64,000 bases of DNA from positions 1,768,933-1,832,932 of the forward strand of contig NW_019091386.1 in NCBI RefSeq assembly GCF_001949145.1, given 5' to 3'. The notes below the pieces were generated by a model. That model was not told the DNA's origin, searched no databases, and worked only from the letters and a program-made list of their open reading frames with translations. Position numbers and translations under genes: made by a program. Source of the DNA: Acanthaster planci (Eukaryota; Echinodermata; Asteroidea; Valvatida; Acanthasteridae). Shown here one piece after another: positions 36,988-49,745 of this stretch (the stretch's first letter is position 1; every line of letters starts with the position of its first letter).

Positions 36988-39900
36988 ACAAACAAATCGG
37001 TACATATTTCGTGAGATTTTTGCATGTTATCAGTTTTTTTGCTAAGCAGTTTTGCGAAGCTTTCAGGAAAAAAATCCCAGCAGAGCTCCAGCTCTATGAA
37101 AATGACTTGGACGACCAGTCTGGCAATTCATTTGAAATAGATATACATGCAGTTTAAAATTTTCTGAATTAAATCGAAAAACAGTGCCAGTGTAGTCCTT
37201 GGCGTTCCCTGGATGCCAACCACTAATTTAGATGCCGAGTCATCACGTCATGTTGATATACCGACAGAGGCACGTCGACACGCATCATATTGCCCAGTCA
37301 ACTCCCGGTAGTCGGCATGAAGAATTATCGAAAAGTATTCTAATCTGCCAAATCGACTTTTCAAGATACAAAAATACGTAAATGGCACTCGTGCAAGGGT
37401 GTAGCTGTGGTTGCCGATGAGTCTCTCAATTGTAGTCCCCACTTCTAGTTTGAATGAGGAGGTATAATCACTATTTTTTTTTTGAAGTCAAGCTTCGTAG
37501 TGACGGTCAGAGTACAGCATAACGTATCTGCGAGCAAGTAATGGCGGATGCTTCTAGACCAATGTGCCGCTAATTTATGATGCGAACGACAAAACATTCA
37601 TGCTGCAAGTTACCAAACAGTGGAGACATTCCAACTGCTTTGTTTAGTAACGACACATTTGCCCCGCACTTGCCGGCTTTCTTAGCTGAAACGTCCCCTT
37701 GGGACCCATGGACGTGTCTCGGTCGTGCTATGCATCCCTTCACATCACAATGATTTCGCGGCACGTTTTCACTTCGCTGCACCGTGGCATTTTGCCAAGG
37801 AGCGGGGCCCGAAATTCATTGGCGGGAATGCCGTTTTCAATATTCATCGTGACCGGAGCTACACCGTATCCGTTTACTCATCGAGTGAAAAAAAAAATCA
37901 GATTTTTTTCTCTCTCTCTAGCATGTCATATTTATCTACGGTGTTAGCGCGGCGCTGCCCGTGCGTGGGCGCCTCGTGAAGACGAATAATCGCTGAGTTT
38001 AATGACGGGAATACAGTACATTCTACCCGAAATCTTACCTGCCACAGCGTCCTCTTCGTGATCTGATTCACCCGGTAACTAATGTCCCCGGGTCCCCAAA
38101 CTGAAGATCCGTGTAAGCTAGCAACACATCGGCTTTAATAAAATATCGGTTCCGGGGGAAAAGTGTAGTTTTACTAAGAAAGGTTTGATGTGCATCATGC
38201 AAGCGAACGGGCAGTTGTGACTAATTACTAAAAAATCACTCTGAAACGAGCTGTTCCAAACACAGAATCCGCAATAAGGGACGAAACCACAAAGTCATCA
38301 CTATAATTGGGAGAATTTTTTTGTAACAATGTCATATTCAGAATTTTCGAACTAGGCATTTTGACTCTGGATTGCTCATGAAAGGCACTGTATGTCTAAA
38401 TTATTTGAAGAAATTCTGAGAAAAGGGGCAACATGTTCTTTTTCAGTTATTTTTTTCTTTTGCGTTGCTTTGTTATGCCAGTCTTCTTTTATCCCATTGC
38501 TAAACAGTGAAAGAGGAGTGGCCAGCGGATCTGCGGTAGTCATTGGGCAAGAAACCGTTCAACAGTCTCTCATAAGCTACGGTCGCCATTCTATTACCAT
38601 GGTTATCATACACGCGTTTAAGAGGGGAAAAAACTGCGCCACATCCTTTGGACTGGCGCGTCTTCGCTTGCATAAATGAGTGATGCCGTTGCCGATCGGC
38701 TGTCATTGGGCACGCAGAAATGACAAAATGGACGTCATTTCTCAAGAACTACCCACCAACGGTTTCATGCTGGAAATTTAATGCGCACACCACAGACTGA
38801 ATAATTTTTGCTCCCTTTAGCACCAACCTGAAACCAACGATAATTCCTCATATCCATTGGTTTAGATATGACATTGACGTAAATATGAATAGCAAGCTAT
38901 GAGAGTAAAAACCAAAAGAATACTCGAACAAGGAATGACTTACACAAGATCTTTTGGCCACAAACTTCCATAATATGCATAGGAGTGGGAGTTTTTAGTT
39001 TGAGGTGTCATTTGATTTGAAGCGCTGTGGGCGTAGCGTGGGTGGAAATAATGAAAGTTTCTGCTGATCTCCACTGGCCAAGTGTCATCAAAGGGCCTGG
39101 ATCTCAGAGATGCGCGCGCGGCTATGGCGACTTCTATCTCATTTTGATTAGCTTTGATTGCATTTTAAGTAATGTTTATTAAGTCTGCTTCAGAGTCCAG
39201 GGATAGGCTTCCACTGGTACCGTAAAATTTTGATTCGCAAGCAAGATGTATTGGAATTACCCATGAGTCTCTCTAATTGTTCTAAAATCTTACACCATGT
39301 GAAATATGTAAGTAAATTTGGCCAAACGAGGAAGTGGGAAAATTAACGACGGCGCAACTACCGATACCCTAGAAAATTAATTTTCTACCTCATTTTTTCT
39401 CTATCGCGGCTAGCCTACCCGCCCCCGACACTGACGATGACAAGAAAGACCGTCGCTACGGCAGTTGAAGGTATATCTGAAATACGGGTCCTTTCGCAGC
39501 GCCAACATTGTCCTTGCTCGAAGACGACCGAGGCACAAAATGAATCGTAACCAGATATCCCCCTTTCCAGCGTTAAATGTACAAATCACACGGATTCGGT
39601 GCCATATGGCGAATTTTAGCAGACTGCGACGTTGTCGACGTTGTACACAAACTGCACCACACTCATAAGGGCGCCGTTTCACTTTGCACCGATTCACCCC
39701 TCTCCTCATGGGGGTTACTCGAGGTAGCGACATCATTGCAAGAACCATACTTGTTAACAACCCCTGGCACTGCTGAATCGGGCAGTCAAAGCCAACCAGA
39801 TCCCCTTCCCGAGCTAATCAAACAACACTTCCTTCTCCTCCACTCTGTGTTATCTCTCCCCCCACCCCCGGGGATGCTCTTTCCCTGTACACGGCCGGAA

Positions 39901-41892
39901 TCACCTTGATCAACACACAGCACAAAGTAGGGACTGGGGTCTACGGCAAAAGGAGTTGAGCCGTCTTTCTATACTTGACTTCAGTGCTCTCTGGTGCTTA
40001 TATTGAGACTGATCAGACTCCTGGATGTACTTATTTCCCCAGACAGATACTTCCCAGATTTCGTGATCTTCTGATGGGTTATTCTGAACACCCACGCACC
40101 CACACAGAAATCACGGATCCACCATGCCTATGTCATTTGGTTACGGTTTGTGTGTTTGTTTGGTTTTTGTTTTAAATTTTCAAAATGGAATTTGTATGAA
40201 AGATTAATTTTTCTGTAGTATTACCTCAACTTACTGATTATTCTACTTCCCAATTGAAGAAGGCAATGCTTATTGCACGCATTGTGTAAAGGTCTTAGCT
40301 GGACAAAGTAAAAAAAAAAAAAGAGCCCCGGGCAAGCCAGGTCGAGAGAATCAGACTTCAACGACCAATCATCTATCTTCAACCAATCATGCTACACTAA
40401 ATATGGACAGAAACGTAACTTTTTCCATAAAGCTTCCGTTAAATTTTCCATTCCAACGAGGTACTCTCTTTAAAAGCACGATGCACTACCTTCAGAACAC
40501 TCGGTAGACAATGCCGTCAACTACTACCTTTTACTCTCGTCCGCGTGGTGCTGCGAGGTCGTGAGCCGTTATTTGGGGATAACCCCCCCCTTTTTCTCCG
40601 TCGCACTGTTTAATGCTAACCGTTTAGGATTTCCTCTGGGGTGGTACCAAGTGGTGCTGCACGCTTTTAAGCCTAATTGAAATTCCCTTGAACGGCTGAC
40701 ATTCGCCGCTGCCACGCTGTCCATTTTAAGTGAGGAGAGACGGGGATTTGGCTCCTCTCCACTGGTTGGGCTTTGCGTCAATACGCGGTGGTCAATTTGT
40801 GTCAGATAGGACGTAAAATCAAGTGAAGAGCGGTTTGCCAACGCACGTACGTGGAATGATGTGTTACAAGCTCACGAGACAACACGGAGGTCGTCGTAAC
40901 TACACACCATTTTATGGTCAGACCAACTATTTTGATAAAAAAAGCTGCACCTTGATAGACAAACCTTTTAATATGCATAAATTGCCTTTATATAACCCGC
41001 AGGATAAAAAGTTGAATCACTCACATGTAAAAATCTATGACTATGTAGCCAATAGTCAACCAAGTACATGCACCACCATCTATGTCAATGGACTTTACCC
41101 ATGATCAGATGAGCTGTCTTAATAACAAATTTAATCTGTACCCATTAAACATGTTACTGGGTGGAAAACAAGCGCCGTCACGGTACCAGTTTGGGATCCG
41201 ACTTCAACGAGACCCGACTTCAAGTTTCCTGAACTTAAGTATAAATCCTTTAATTCGTTCGTTTATACCCCCTTTGCGTCTTAATACATCGTCTCCGTAC
41301 GTATAACCGTAAAATTGCACATGAAATTGTGATAACAATGATGTTGGGGTAATAGTTAATCCTATCACGTGTAATCCCAACTGACTTATGTCACACTGGT
41401 GACTTTCAATCACAATTGGTTACTATGCCAGCCAAAACAAGTAGCGATGGACACGTACATGTATGACATACATGCATTAAGAAGGCACTACGGGGACGTG
41501 GACAGGAATATGATGCTTATTACTTCATTTCTGCTTGAAGCGCCTTTTCGCTTGTCCCCTTCACCCTGGCGCTTAATTTTACATGTACTATTTTTTCTGG
41601 GTGATTGACGTAATGTCTCCGAGCCCTCACTGGATAGAGTTGATATGAAGAGCAACACTTATCAACACCTGTGTGCTCGCGAAACGCGGGCGCGCTGAAT
41701 GTGTGTGCAGTCGATTTATTAAGGTAGCAAGCCGCCCACAATGCTGTGCACCGTCTGTACTTTCTTCACAAAATTTGGTGAAAGGGATCACCCCAATTCC
41801 AGCACCCTATCAGGCACGGGGGGGGGCGAGCCAATGCACTCTTTTTTGTTCAAGAATCAACAGAGGGCGCTATTGGTCAATGACCGCCTGAG

Positions 41893-42043
41893 CTATAGAG
41901 CGTTTTCGAAACGAGTGGATTGAGTTTTTTTTCTCTGGTTCCAGCCATTTTGAAACAGCTTTCGAAACCACGCATTTAAGCTATGACTGGAACCAGCGAA
42001 ACCAAAGTCTAAGCCGAATTAACTCGTTCGAGAATGCTCATAG
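41893..42043. mobile_element. 151-bp nested fold-back element
   Basis: The outer ends are inverted repeats: CTATAGAGCGTTTTCGAAAC at the left, and the complement of AACTCGTTCGAGAATGCTC plus ATAG at the right. A second inner pair, CTGGTTCCAG (41935-41944) and CTGGAACCAG (41987-41996), is also inverted. No coding sequence. It resembles a short MITE. Confidence 0.65.
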
Positions 42044-42609
42044 AGAGAGTAGCGCAAACTTCAGACTTTCGGGAACCAAAATTGCTGTCAATATGTGTGC
42101 AGTTCAGCTATTGTGTGCTAAGTGTCCACGTGAACTGACGCATTATCCACCAATTTGGTTCCAATAGTTGAGACATTCATGTCGCAACTCTCTCTACAAA
42201 CAGCTCTGATGAACAGCCGCGAAAGAACACGTGATCACTAGTCTCTGTGTGCCCGTGTGGGAGTGTGATGGTGTGATGTGGTGCAGTGGGGACCCATGGA
42301 GGTGAAGGCAAGTGTCTACGAGATCGCTCCACGAGTCTGACTCATGTGAAACTTTTTATTGGCCGCCTATTTTTAGCCAAAGTTCGCAAGGAAAGGTTCA
42401 CCCTTGGTCGCTTGCAATCTTTGCCTCAAAACGTATGGACATTTTATACCATTAATTTCACAGTATAGGGAGTTTTTTTTAGTGTTATAGTATTCGTATT
42501 AGTTTTCAACACTTGTCTGATGTTGTTTACTTGTTTTGTTTGTTCTGGGCTTTGGGATTTCTTTTTTAGTGAGGTTTCAAATTTTACTTTTTTGACTGAC
42601 AGCAAGCCA

Positions 42610-42632
42610 CAGTTGCCAACCACTGGTTGGCA
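42610..42632. repeat. Short palindrome TTGCCAACC-ACT-GGTTGGCAA
   Basis: Perfect 9-bp arms around 3 nt. It carries TTGGCA and GCCAA half-sites like those bound by NFI, though their orientation differs from the usual dimer. It may be chance. Confidence 0.5.
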
Positions 42633-43762
42633 AAACTACGACTTTGACGTTACACAAACGTAACATATAAAAGGTCTCCATACCCATTTTTTTCCAGAGA
42701 TCATATAAGCCATTCCTATAATGGCTGGTATATTGTGCCCGGAAATTGTACAAAATAATAACTCGTCTGTTTCCATTCCGGTGAGAACACTGTCACAGCT
42801 TTTCAGAAATGACTATATGCTGTTGCATGGCACAATAATGTCAACTATACAATAATGATTGACAGCGCCGCTCCGTCAGGCTTCGTTTAGAGCAAAGTAA
42901 TTTTCGTTCAACAACTCCCCTGTAGAGTTGCCGAAGGTCTCCTCATGGAGACCAAGGGAACGACGCAGCATCGCGGTCAGGATTTCGCGCCCGTGAAAAC
43001 GCGGAGCTGTGAGTACGTCCGTCCGTTGATTCAAGACTGAGGCATGTTTATGTCTGTTCTTTACGCCTGGTTATGGTACGCGGCAGAGAGAGGAGATGGC
43101 GACAAGGTTTAATCCAAGAAACCATCAATATTTCGAGACAAACAGCGCGCGAGTGCTCTGCTGTGGGTGATCCATCATCGTGTGGAGAAATAATACTTTC
43201 AACAACCATGGCTGTTGGGTTGCACATCACGTAGGCCCTCCTGGTCGGGTCGGGTCGGCCGAAGGGAAACGGGAAAAAGAAAACGCATTGCACACCGTAG
43301 AGCAGGTACGCCATCGCCTGGGCGAATTATAGATCCTGTAGCTTTCCGCGCTAGGGAAGTCTTCTGCCACCGCTGAAACGCATGAATGTGAAACAGCGAC
43401 GAGGCGGCCGGACAATAAAGCTCCACGGCCAGCGTCGCATGCTCGTCCAAGGTTTCGGTAAAATGTCTTGGCCCATTTCAGAGTCGGGGCTCAAATAGAG
43501 GCTGCAGTTTCAAGCTGTGTGTGACCACTTTAAAGTTTTTTCCTTTAGTTTTTTGCAACAAACGTAATGGCAATACCAAAGAATCACTATCACTATCCTT
43601 TATTCAAAAAAGTATTGATTCTGAGCAAATTCAAATACCGCTGAGCCAGGTCGGTTTATTCAATAGGAATGAGCTTCGAGTCGGACCAAGAGAGGACGCA
43701 AAGTAATGAAGGCTCTTTGGGTGGAAACTGCACTTGGCCGGATTACGAAATGAATACAAAAT

Positions 43763-43900
43763 GCAAGTGTTCAGGTAGCGTCGCTACCAAACCTTACACT
43801 CCTCATCATAAAGGCTCTTTTCAACAAATGAGGGGTGCTTCTGCTCAAGGCGAATGGTAACAAGGCCTTTAGATTAAATTTTAGGGCCTACACAGCACCA
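43763..43900 (+). repeat. Dispersed repeat, copy C
   Basis: TCGCTACCAAACC, GCTCTTTTCAACAAATGAGG, GCTCAAGGCGAATGG and a CACAGCACCACTG tail occur in the same order as in the copy at 11.8 kb. Confidence 0.55.
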
Positions 43901-46900
43901 CTGTGCCGTGAAGCACACACATTGCAAGTGCGTTTTTGATAGCGTCTCTGTAAGCTAGTACGTAGCTTACTGCAGCTTATAGCATCAACATAAAATGTGC
44001 AGCTTCGTCACTTACAGCAGCACCTTGCAGGAAATCAGTTCCGTGCTTCGGGCGAAGTAGGGCTCGAGAGAAACTAGTGCTTTATGCCGTACACAGAACA
44101 TCGAATCGACCCTGCAACGCAATTCAGCATTAACATACAAGATCACCGGAGGTCAAAGACAGTATTGTCAAGCCATGAGGGGAACCCTACCAAGCCAATG
44201 AACGCAAAGCCGATTATAAGATTGATAAAAAGTACGACCACCAAACAACAAAGTAATTTTTTTTCTCAAAGAATGAGTTCAAAGTACACGTACTTAAAAC
44301 CTCGAGAATCCTCTTCGTTTAGAATTCAACAAGTTTATCGAAGTCATCACCTGTCTGTCTCTGAAAAGGCCTATAGTCGTTTCAATAAACTTGGCCGAAC
44401 CCCGCGCGCCTCGTTGGTGTATATCCCAAACGCACGCTTCCGTCTGCACGCATCACGCTGCACACGGCCCGAGCCTGCCACTTGCGTGAGCACTCGTTGC
44501 AATGAATGTGATCCCGATAGGCGCGGGAGCTATATCTACCCATTTCAAGCCTGAATCAAGCAGGATGGATTTCCAGCTACTTTGCACCACCTGCCTCGAA
44601 ATCAATACAAGGGAAGACGTCTCGACCGTGCTGCGTGTAAAAAAACACGGCGCCTCCGCGTAACGGGACCGGACATCGATTCCACAAGAGAGAAAATGGG
44701 ACAAGTATTGGGTCGTCATCTTTCGATTCTCGTCGCCGAGAATTTTTTCTTTCCTCCACGATAAAACTAGCACCAGTACAACGGTCGAGCGGGGGCAGGG
44801 TACACTTCCAGCAGGCCAGTCAAGACAAGTTTCCCGCAGTGCAGCCGGTTTTCAGTGCCGCTGTGTATGGTTTTGGGGGAGAAAGTGTGGGCGCCTGTTG
44901 ATGCTGGTGAACCATTGATATAAGACGATAATAATAAGTAAAACAACAAGGGTAGCATCATCAATTACAACATAATAGAGAGCTTGACAACGACAGTGAC
45001 AAAACGCGACATCGGGCGACAATAAAAAGGCCGACGAACACACAATGGCTGTGACTTGTACAGAGAATGTGACGATTACGACGAACTAAATGAGAATGAT
45101 TTTAAATTGAGTCTCCCTTAAATAGTACACTGGTACTATCAATAAATCCCACGGTATCTGTGTTAAATAATGCATTTAATATAATCATATTTCCAATAGA
45201 CATATTTTAGTACATCTAGATAAAAAACATAGACCAACGGTGCTTTAATTTAACTCATTCTGAATAATTTCCACTGACAAGAATTATTCTGTGAATAATA
45301 CAGACATAGCTTTGGCAGAAGAAACATACACACACCCTAAAAATCTATTCTGACAACATTTTGACAGCGGATCTATTAAGCATAATTATGAGCAATCCGC
45401 GTGAATCAAACCTTCCTTACAAAAAGTCCTTAGCTGTAGTACAGCGCAGCAATCCCCTATGAACAGCACGCTGCAAATGATTACAGTAACTCAACTCTAC
45501 TTCATATCATTAAACGGAGGACCTCCGAAGCCTTTACAGATGTCACCCGCGTTCAGTGACTGGTAGAAAGACACAAAGCCCTGCTGACTGCCAATTGCAC
45601 TATGCGACAAACTCGCCTCACACGTCGTTGGCCAGATAGCATCTGAAAACAGCCGACCAGGTGATCAGTGTGGTTCTATTCTTAGGACGAATGACGTCAG
45701 CTAGAGCTTGACTTTTTGAAATCACAATATATACCTGATGGCCGGGTAACACTCCCGACGAAGGAAGTGGGAGCAGGGTTAGAGGTTCACGTAAATGAAG
45801 GATAGGATACAACATAAATGCGGTATTGGTTTGACAATTATTGGTCGGGAATTAGAATGTCAAAATTGACTCCAATAGAATAGTGGTTTAAAGGAAGTTG
45901 ACGTTAAGATGTGTGGTGTTCTTCCAAAACGATGACAGCGCGACTTGGCGAACGCTTCGCTTCTCAATCACCAAACCTGGGTTTTTGTGCAGGTACCGTA
46001 AGCGGCAATCATTGACCGCGAGCCACTGTGCGCTCTTGCGTCGAAAGAGTGGCTCCGCTGGCATATGTCGGGAAAAACTTTTACCTTGACTCCGTGATCG
46101 GAAACAAGTTTGAGGGAGTTGGTAATGGTTAAAGAAACTTGATCATATACAGAATTGAATACATCCGATCGAAATGAATGAAATGACACATAATGCACAC
46201 GTCTTTGAACTGGGAATGTTAAGCCGTGGATCAGAAATTAAAAAAAGAAGTAAATCACCGAAAACTCGTTGGTTGTCAAGATTTTGTTCCATTATCGCGA
46301 ATTTGCTGAAAATATATCGTGGCGTTATAAAATAGGTATCACCAAATACCCATGCCCAAGTACAGGCAAATCTGGACCCGCTCTGTGTTTGAGCCCTCTT
46401 CATCCCAAGAGATAATCTGTGGCCTTATTTAACAGTGGGACTAACGACCCCCTTGCCGATTCGGTGATTCCCTCAAAAGAGAGATGTTTCTTTCAGCATA
46501 GCCTAAAATTACACTTGGGCCTACATGGCAATATTGCGGTTGCATATCCACATTTCCATAAAGCCGGGTTAATGACAAATTCCCTACAGGGACACCAGAT
46601 ATGAAATTATGTTGACAGCAAATAGGGTATTCATACATCATTTCATGAGACTCTACTGTTTATTGTCGTGTGTACTTCCTTAGATTGGTTATCTTCGGCA
46701 ATAGACCATTCATAAAGTTTCTCTTTGGAGAATTCTGTTTCATGAAAACGACGACATTGGAGGCCTATAGTAATTAACAGATTGGATTTTTTTGGATGGG
46801 GGCCGAGCACGGACATTGATTAATGGTTCCCTGTACCACTTGGGGGACCGATGTTGCTGCCTTGGCATGACATTACAGAAGTGCAATCACACGCAGGGAT

Positions 46901-47312
46901 ACGGAGCTCTCTTTGGACGGGGAACGGTAGCCATGACAACCGGAAAATGCCATTTTTCAGTGGGCGAGGGAATATGCTGATCGCGCAACCTCAAACCCTC
47001 AAGCTGTCGGTCAGATGTCGCGACTTCACCAAATACAGAAACACTTGTATTTGATCATGTAATTGGGGGAAGTTGCCACTTTGTGCGACGTTCTTGTGAA
47101 TGCCGGCAATGCTCCCCTTGCTCTTGTGAGTGTCATGACAGTCCACTTGTAGTTTGCCTGTGTGTACATCAACGGCAACACATTCCCAGTGATTATTGCG
47201 TAGTTAAAAATTAAGTTGAGTTTCTAAATGAAAATAAAAACATTCTTTTTCCAAAATTCCTTCAAAGGATCTCCCGTGTCTTTTTAATTTAAGCTTGCGT
47301 CATTTCAAAAAC

Positions 47313-47334
47313 AAAAGCAAGAGCTCTTGCTTTT
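47313..47334. repeat. Perfect 22-bp palindrome
   Basis: AAAAGCAAGAG followed directly by CTCTTGCTTTT. It has no spacer and could extrude as a small cruciform. Function unknown. Confidence 0.8.
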
Positions 47335-47429
47335 TGATAAACCGACTTTCCGAATTTGGTCTCAATGTTCATCGACGACCCTGTTTCCAACTAAAGGGCT
47401 CAACTGCATTTACGTAGAATTCGTTGCAT

Positions 47430-47451
47430 TGGTAAGTAAGTAAGTAAAGTA
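47430..47451. repeat. (GTAA)n microsatellite
   Basis: About four GTAA units, then a degenerate continuation. Confidence 0.7.
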
Positions 47452-49745
47452 AACTACGAACGCGCTTTAAAGTGCACGGATAGAAAGGCTGGTCGTGACT
47501 GATTAAAATAATTCCTTCAGTTTAAACATACTTGCTTTTGTCCCCTTTGCCAATGAATAGTGGCGATAAAATAATCAGTTTTGAGTACCAGTACCATTAA
47601 CCACGCCAGGCATGCATGGAAGAAAGTTCGATACCGTCGGAAGAAATATTAAAAGTGGGATGAAAAACCTATCCTCGGACTTATTGTAGTATGTCTATCC
47701 TTATTATTTTCATATACGAAATCACAATAGAGGGTTTGCGTGGTAGCCATCAGGGCAAGTTCTCGTGCTCCACAGTGAAACCTCCTTTATGCTCACCCCG
47801 TGAAACAGAAACACTGGGCCTGCAAGATGACAGTCGTCCAAACCCTCTATAACACTGTAGAAAAAAAAATATCAATGTAACACTACCGTCTTTTATATTT
47901 AGACGCCTTTGGAATGTTCCGTAGAATATGCGGACTGGCTTGTTTGAAATGTGCAACATCTCAAAGAGCCTGAATGTACGGGCGGGGGTGACGTTGTCTC
48001 TCTATCTTTATGATTTCATTACTTGTGGTCACTTTCAGATGTCTCTTCCCCTCTGACGAGTCCCTCACTAATGAACGGCTTTGATTACTGCTACTGATGC
48101 TTCCCACGTAATCTCACAGTAATAATTGTGATAAACTTGAGTTCATTCTTTCCGCGTTTTGGACTACCCAATCGATCAGAAAATGACTCAGGGAGATTTA
48201 GTGCACACACTAATACTTGCATTTAGCAGCTTGTAAACGTGCTTAGATTTCGCTGAACTTTACCTCGGTTGCTAAATTCTATCCATCAACAAATTACGAA
48301 CTGATAGCAAGTCAGTGTTTAAAAGAGAGTTTAATTGGTGCACACTGTGTTAAAAGACTTGCATCAGTAAATACAACCCAAAATTAGTTTCACTTTTGTA
48401 AAGACAATCGCAAACACCTGGTAATCGCAAACACTGACAATAACAGCTTCCCACAAACAAAAATGAGTTCCGAAAAACATCCGGTAAAATTTTTTTAACA
48501 GGAACGGAATCCCTTCCGGTGACGTGACTCGTTGGTCACGTGATACTGGCGGATGCCTGAGCGTTGGAATGGTTAGAATCCACAGGTTTGCCAACCAAAT
48601 GCACCAATAATATCTCACAGAGGACTGATGGCGACTCCAGCTCGTCTGCGAGGGAGACGACACATCTAGCCAATTAGCGCGGTACGGACATGAATAGACC
48701 CCGAGGGTTGTGTCGTCGTAGCGGCGCGTTCCAACGTATTAATTAAAGTACAATATCGCTCCGTGTTAGTTTTAAAGGGCGATCTGTTGAGCACCGTACA
48801 ACACAAACGGAGTATTTCATCGTTCGCATAGGTATACAATGGAGCTAGCTTAGTTACTCTTTGAAACAGACTCCGTTTCAGGCAAGATTGCTTATTCTAT
48901 CAACAGCAGGTTTGCTTTTATTCAATTACGATAATGCAGCATTGCACATGTCTTTGTGGTGACTATGCGCGCCAGTATTTAAGAGGGGAGATTTACCTCT
49001 CTGTTGATGATCCATTGCAATACTAAGTCCACAGACTCAATGATTAACAGAGTGTAGAAAAAAAAGGAAAGCTACAATCACGGACAAAACAATGTTTTGG
49101 TCCTGCAAATTCAGTAATCCTATAGACCAAAAGCATAATGGCGTCGCGTCTTAACAATATGGACTCGATGGATCACGTCCTACCTCACTGCCACAAGAAA
49201 GCGCAGATGTAAATAAAGCATGACGTCACTGTGGTGCAGGTATATTGACAATACTTGCACATGTAGTTGGACCATTAGAAATGGTGCGAACACAGGGTGG
49301 TTATATCCACCATTTTGTGCAGTTGTTTAAAAACGTGAAGAGCATATTGATGACAGCACACAGTGTGTAGGATAAAATAACTGCACGAAGTTGGGATTCA
49401 ACCAGCTAGTTTTTCTGAGCCGCATACGTATCCCGTACGCATAGCGAGAGACGATGCTTTGTGAAAGCAAGGAACGACTTCCCTTTGGGTCAACACCAGT
49501 GCACTTGCTGACCTTTGAACTTCAATGCTGCTTGTCACATTTTAATGTCCATATGTGCCTGGCCATTCCATTGTCATATACAATATGCGAATAATTACGG
49601 AGACAGGACCCAGACTGTTGTTGGCCCAGTCTTTCTGCTGTTCGCTGGTGAAGGGATACGTGAGAATGAAGGGCAGAGACCTATTGAATATGTTTCCTGC
49701 AGCATTGATGCTCGCTGCATGTTGTGGGTTTTTCATGCTTCTTAC

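Larger units (their letters stand above)
25346..49745 (-). other. Intron 1 (about 24.4 kb)
   Basis: The intron joins exon 1 to exon 2 in phase 0, and the protein across the junction reads as one PTB-like fold, so no intervening coding exon is required. It contains a small hairpin, the second 176-bp MITE, a 151-bp fold-back element, copy C of the dispersed repeat, short microsatellites and several possible regulatory blocks. Scattered open frames (28028-28546, 35716-36399, 44084-44554) show no recognisable domain. Confidence 0.75.

Noticed and set aside
37905-37930. Strong acceptor-like tract TTTCTCTCTCTCTAG on the plus strand
   Set aside because: No open exon with a matching donor follows it.
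44084-44554. 156-codon plus-strand frame
   Set aside because: Ser/Arg/Thr-rich product with no domain; its length is compatible with chance over 64 kb.
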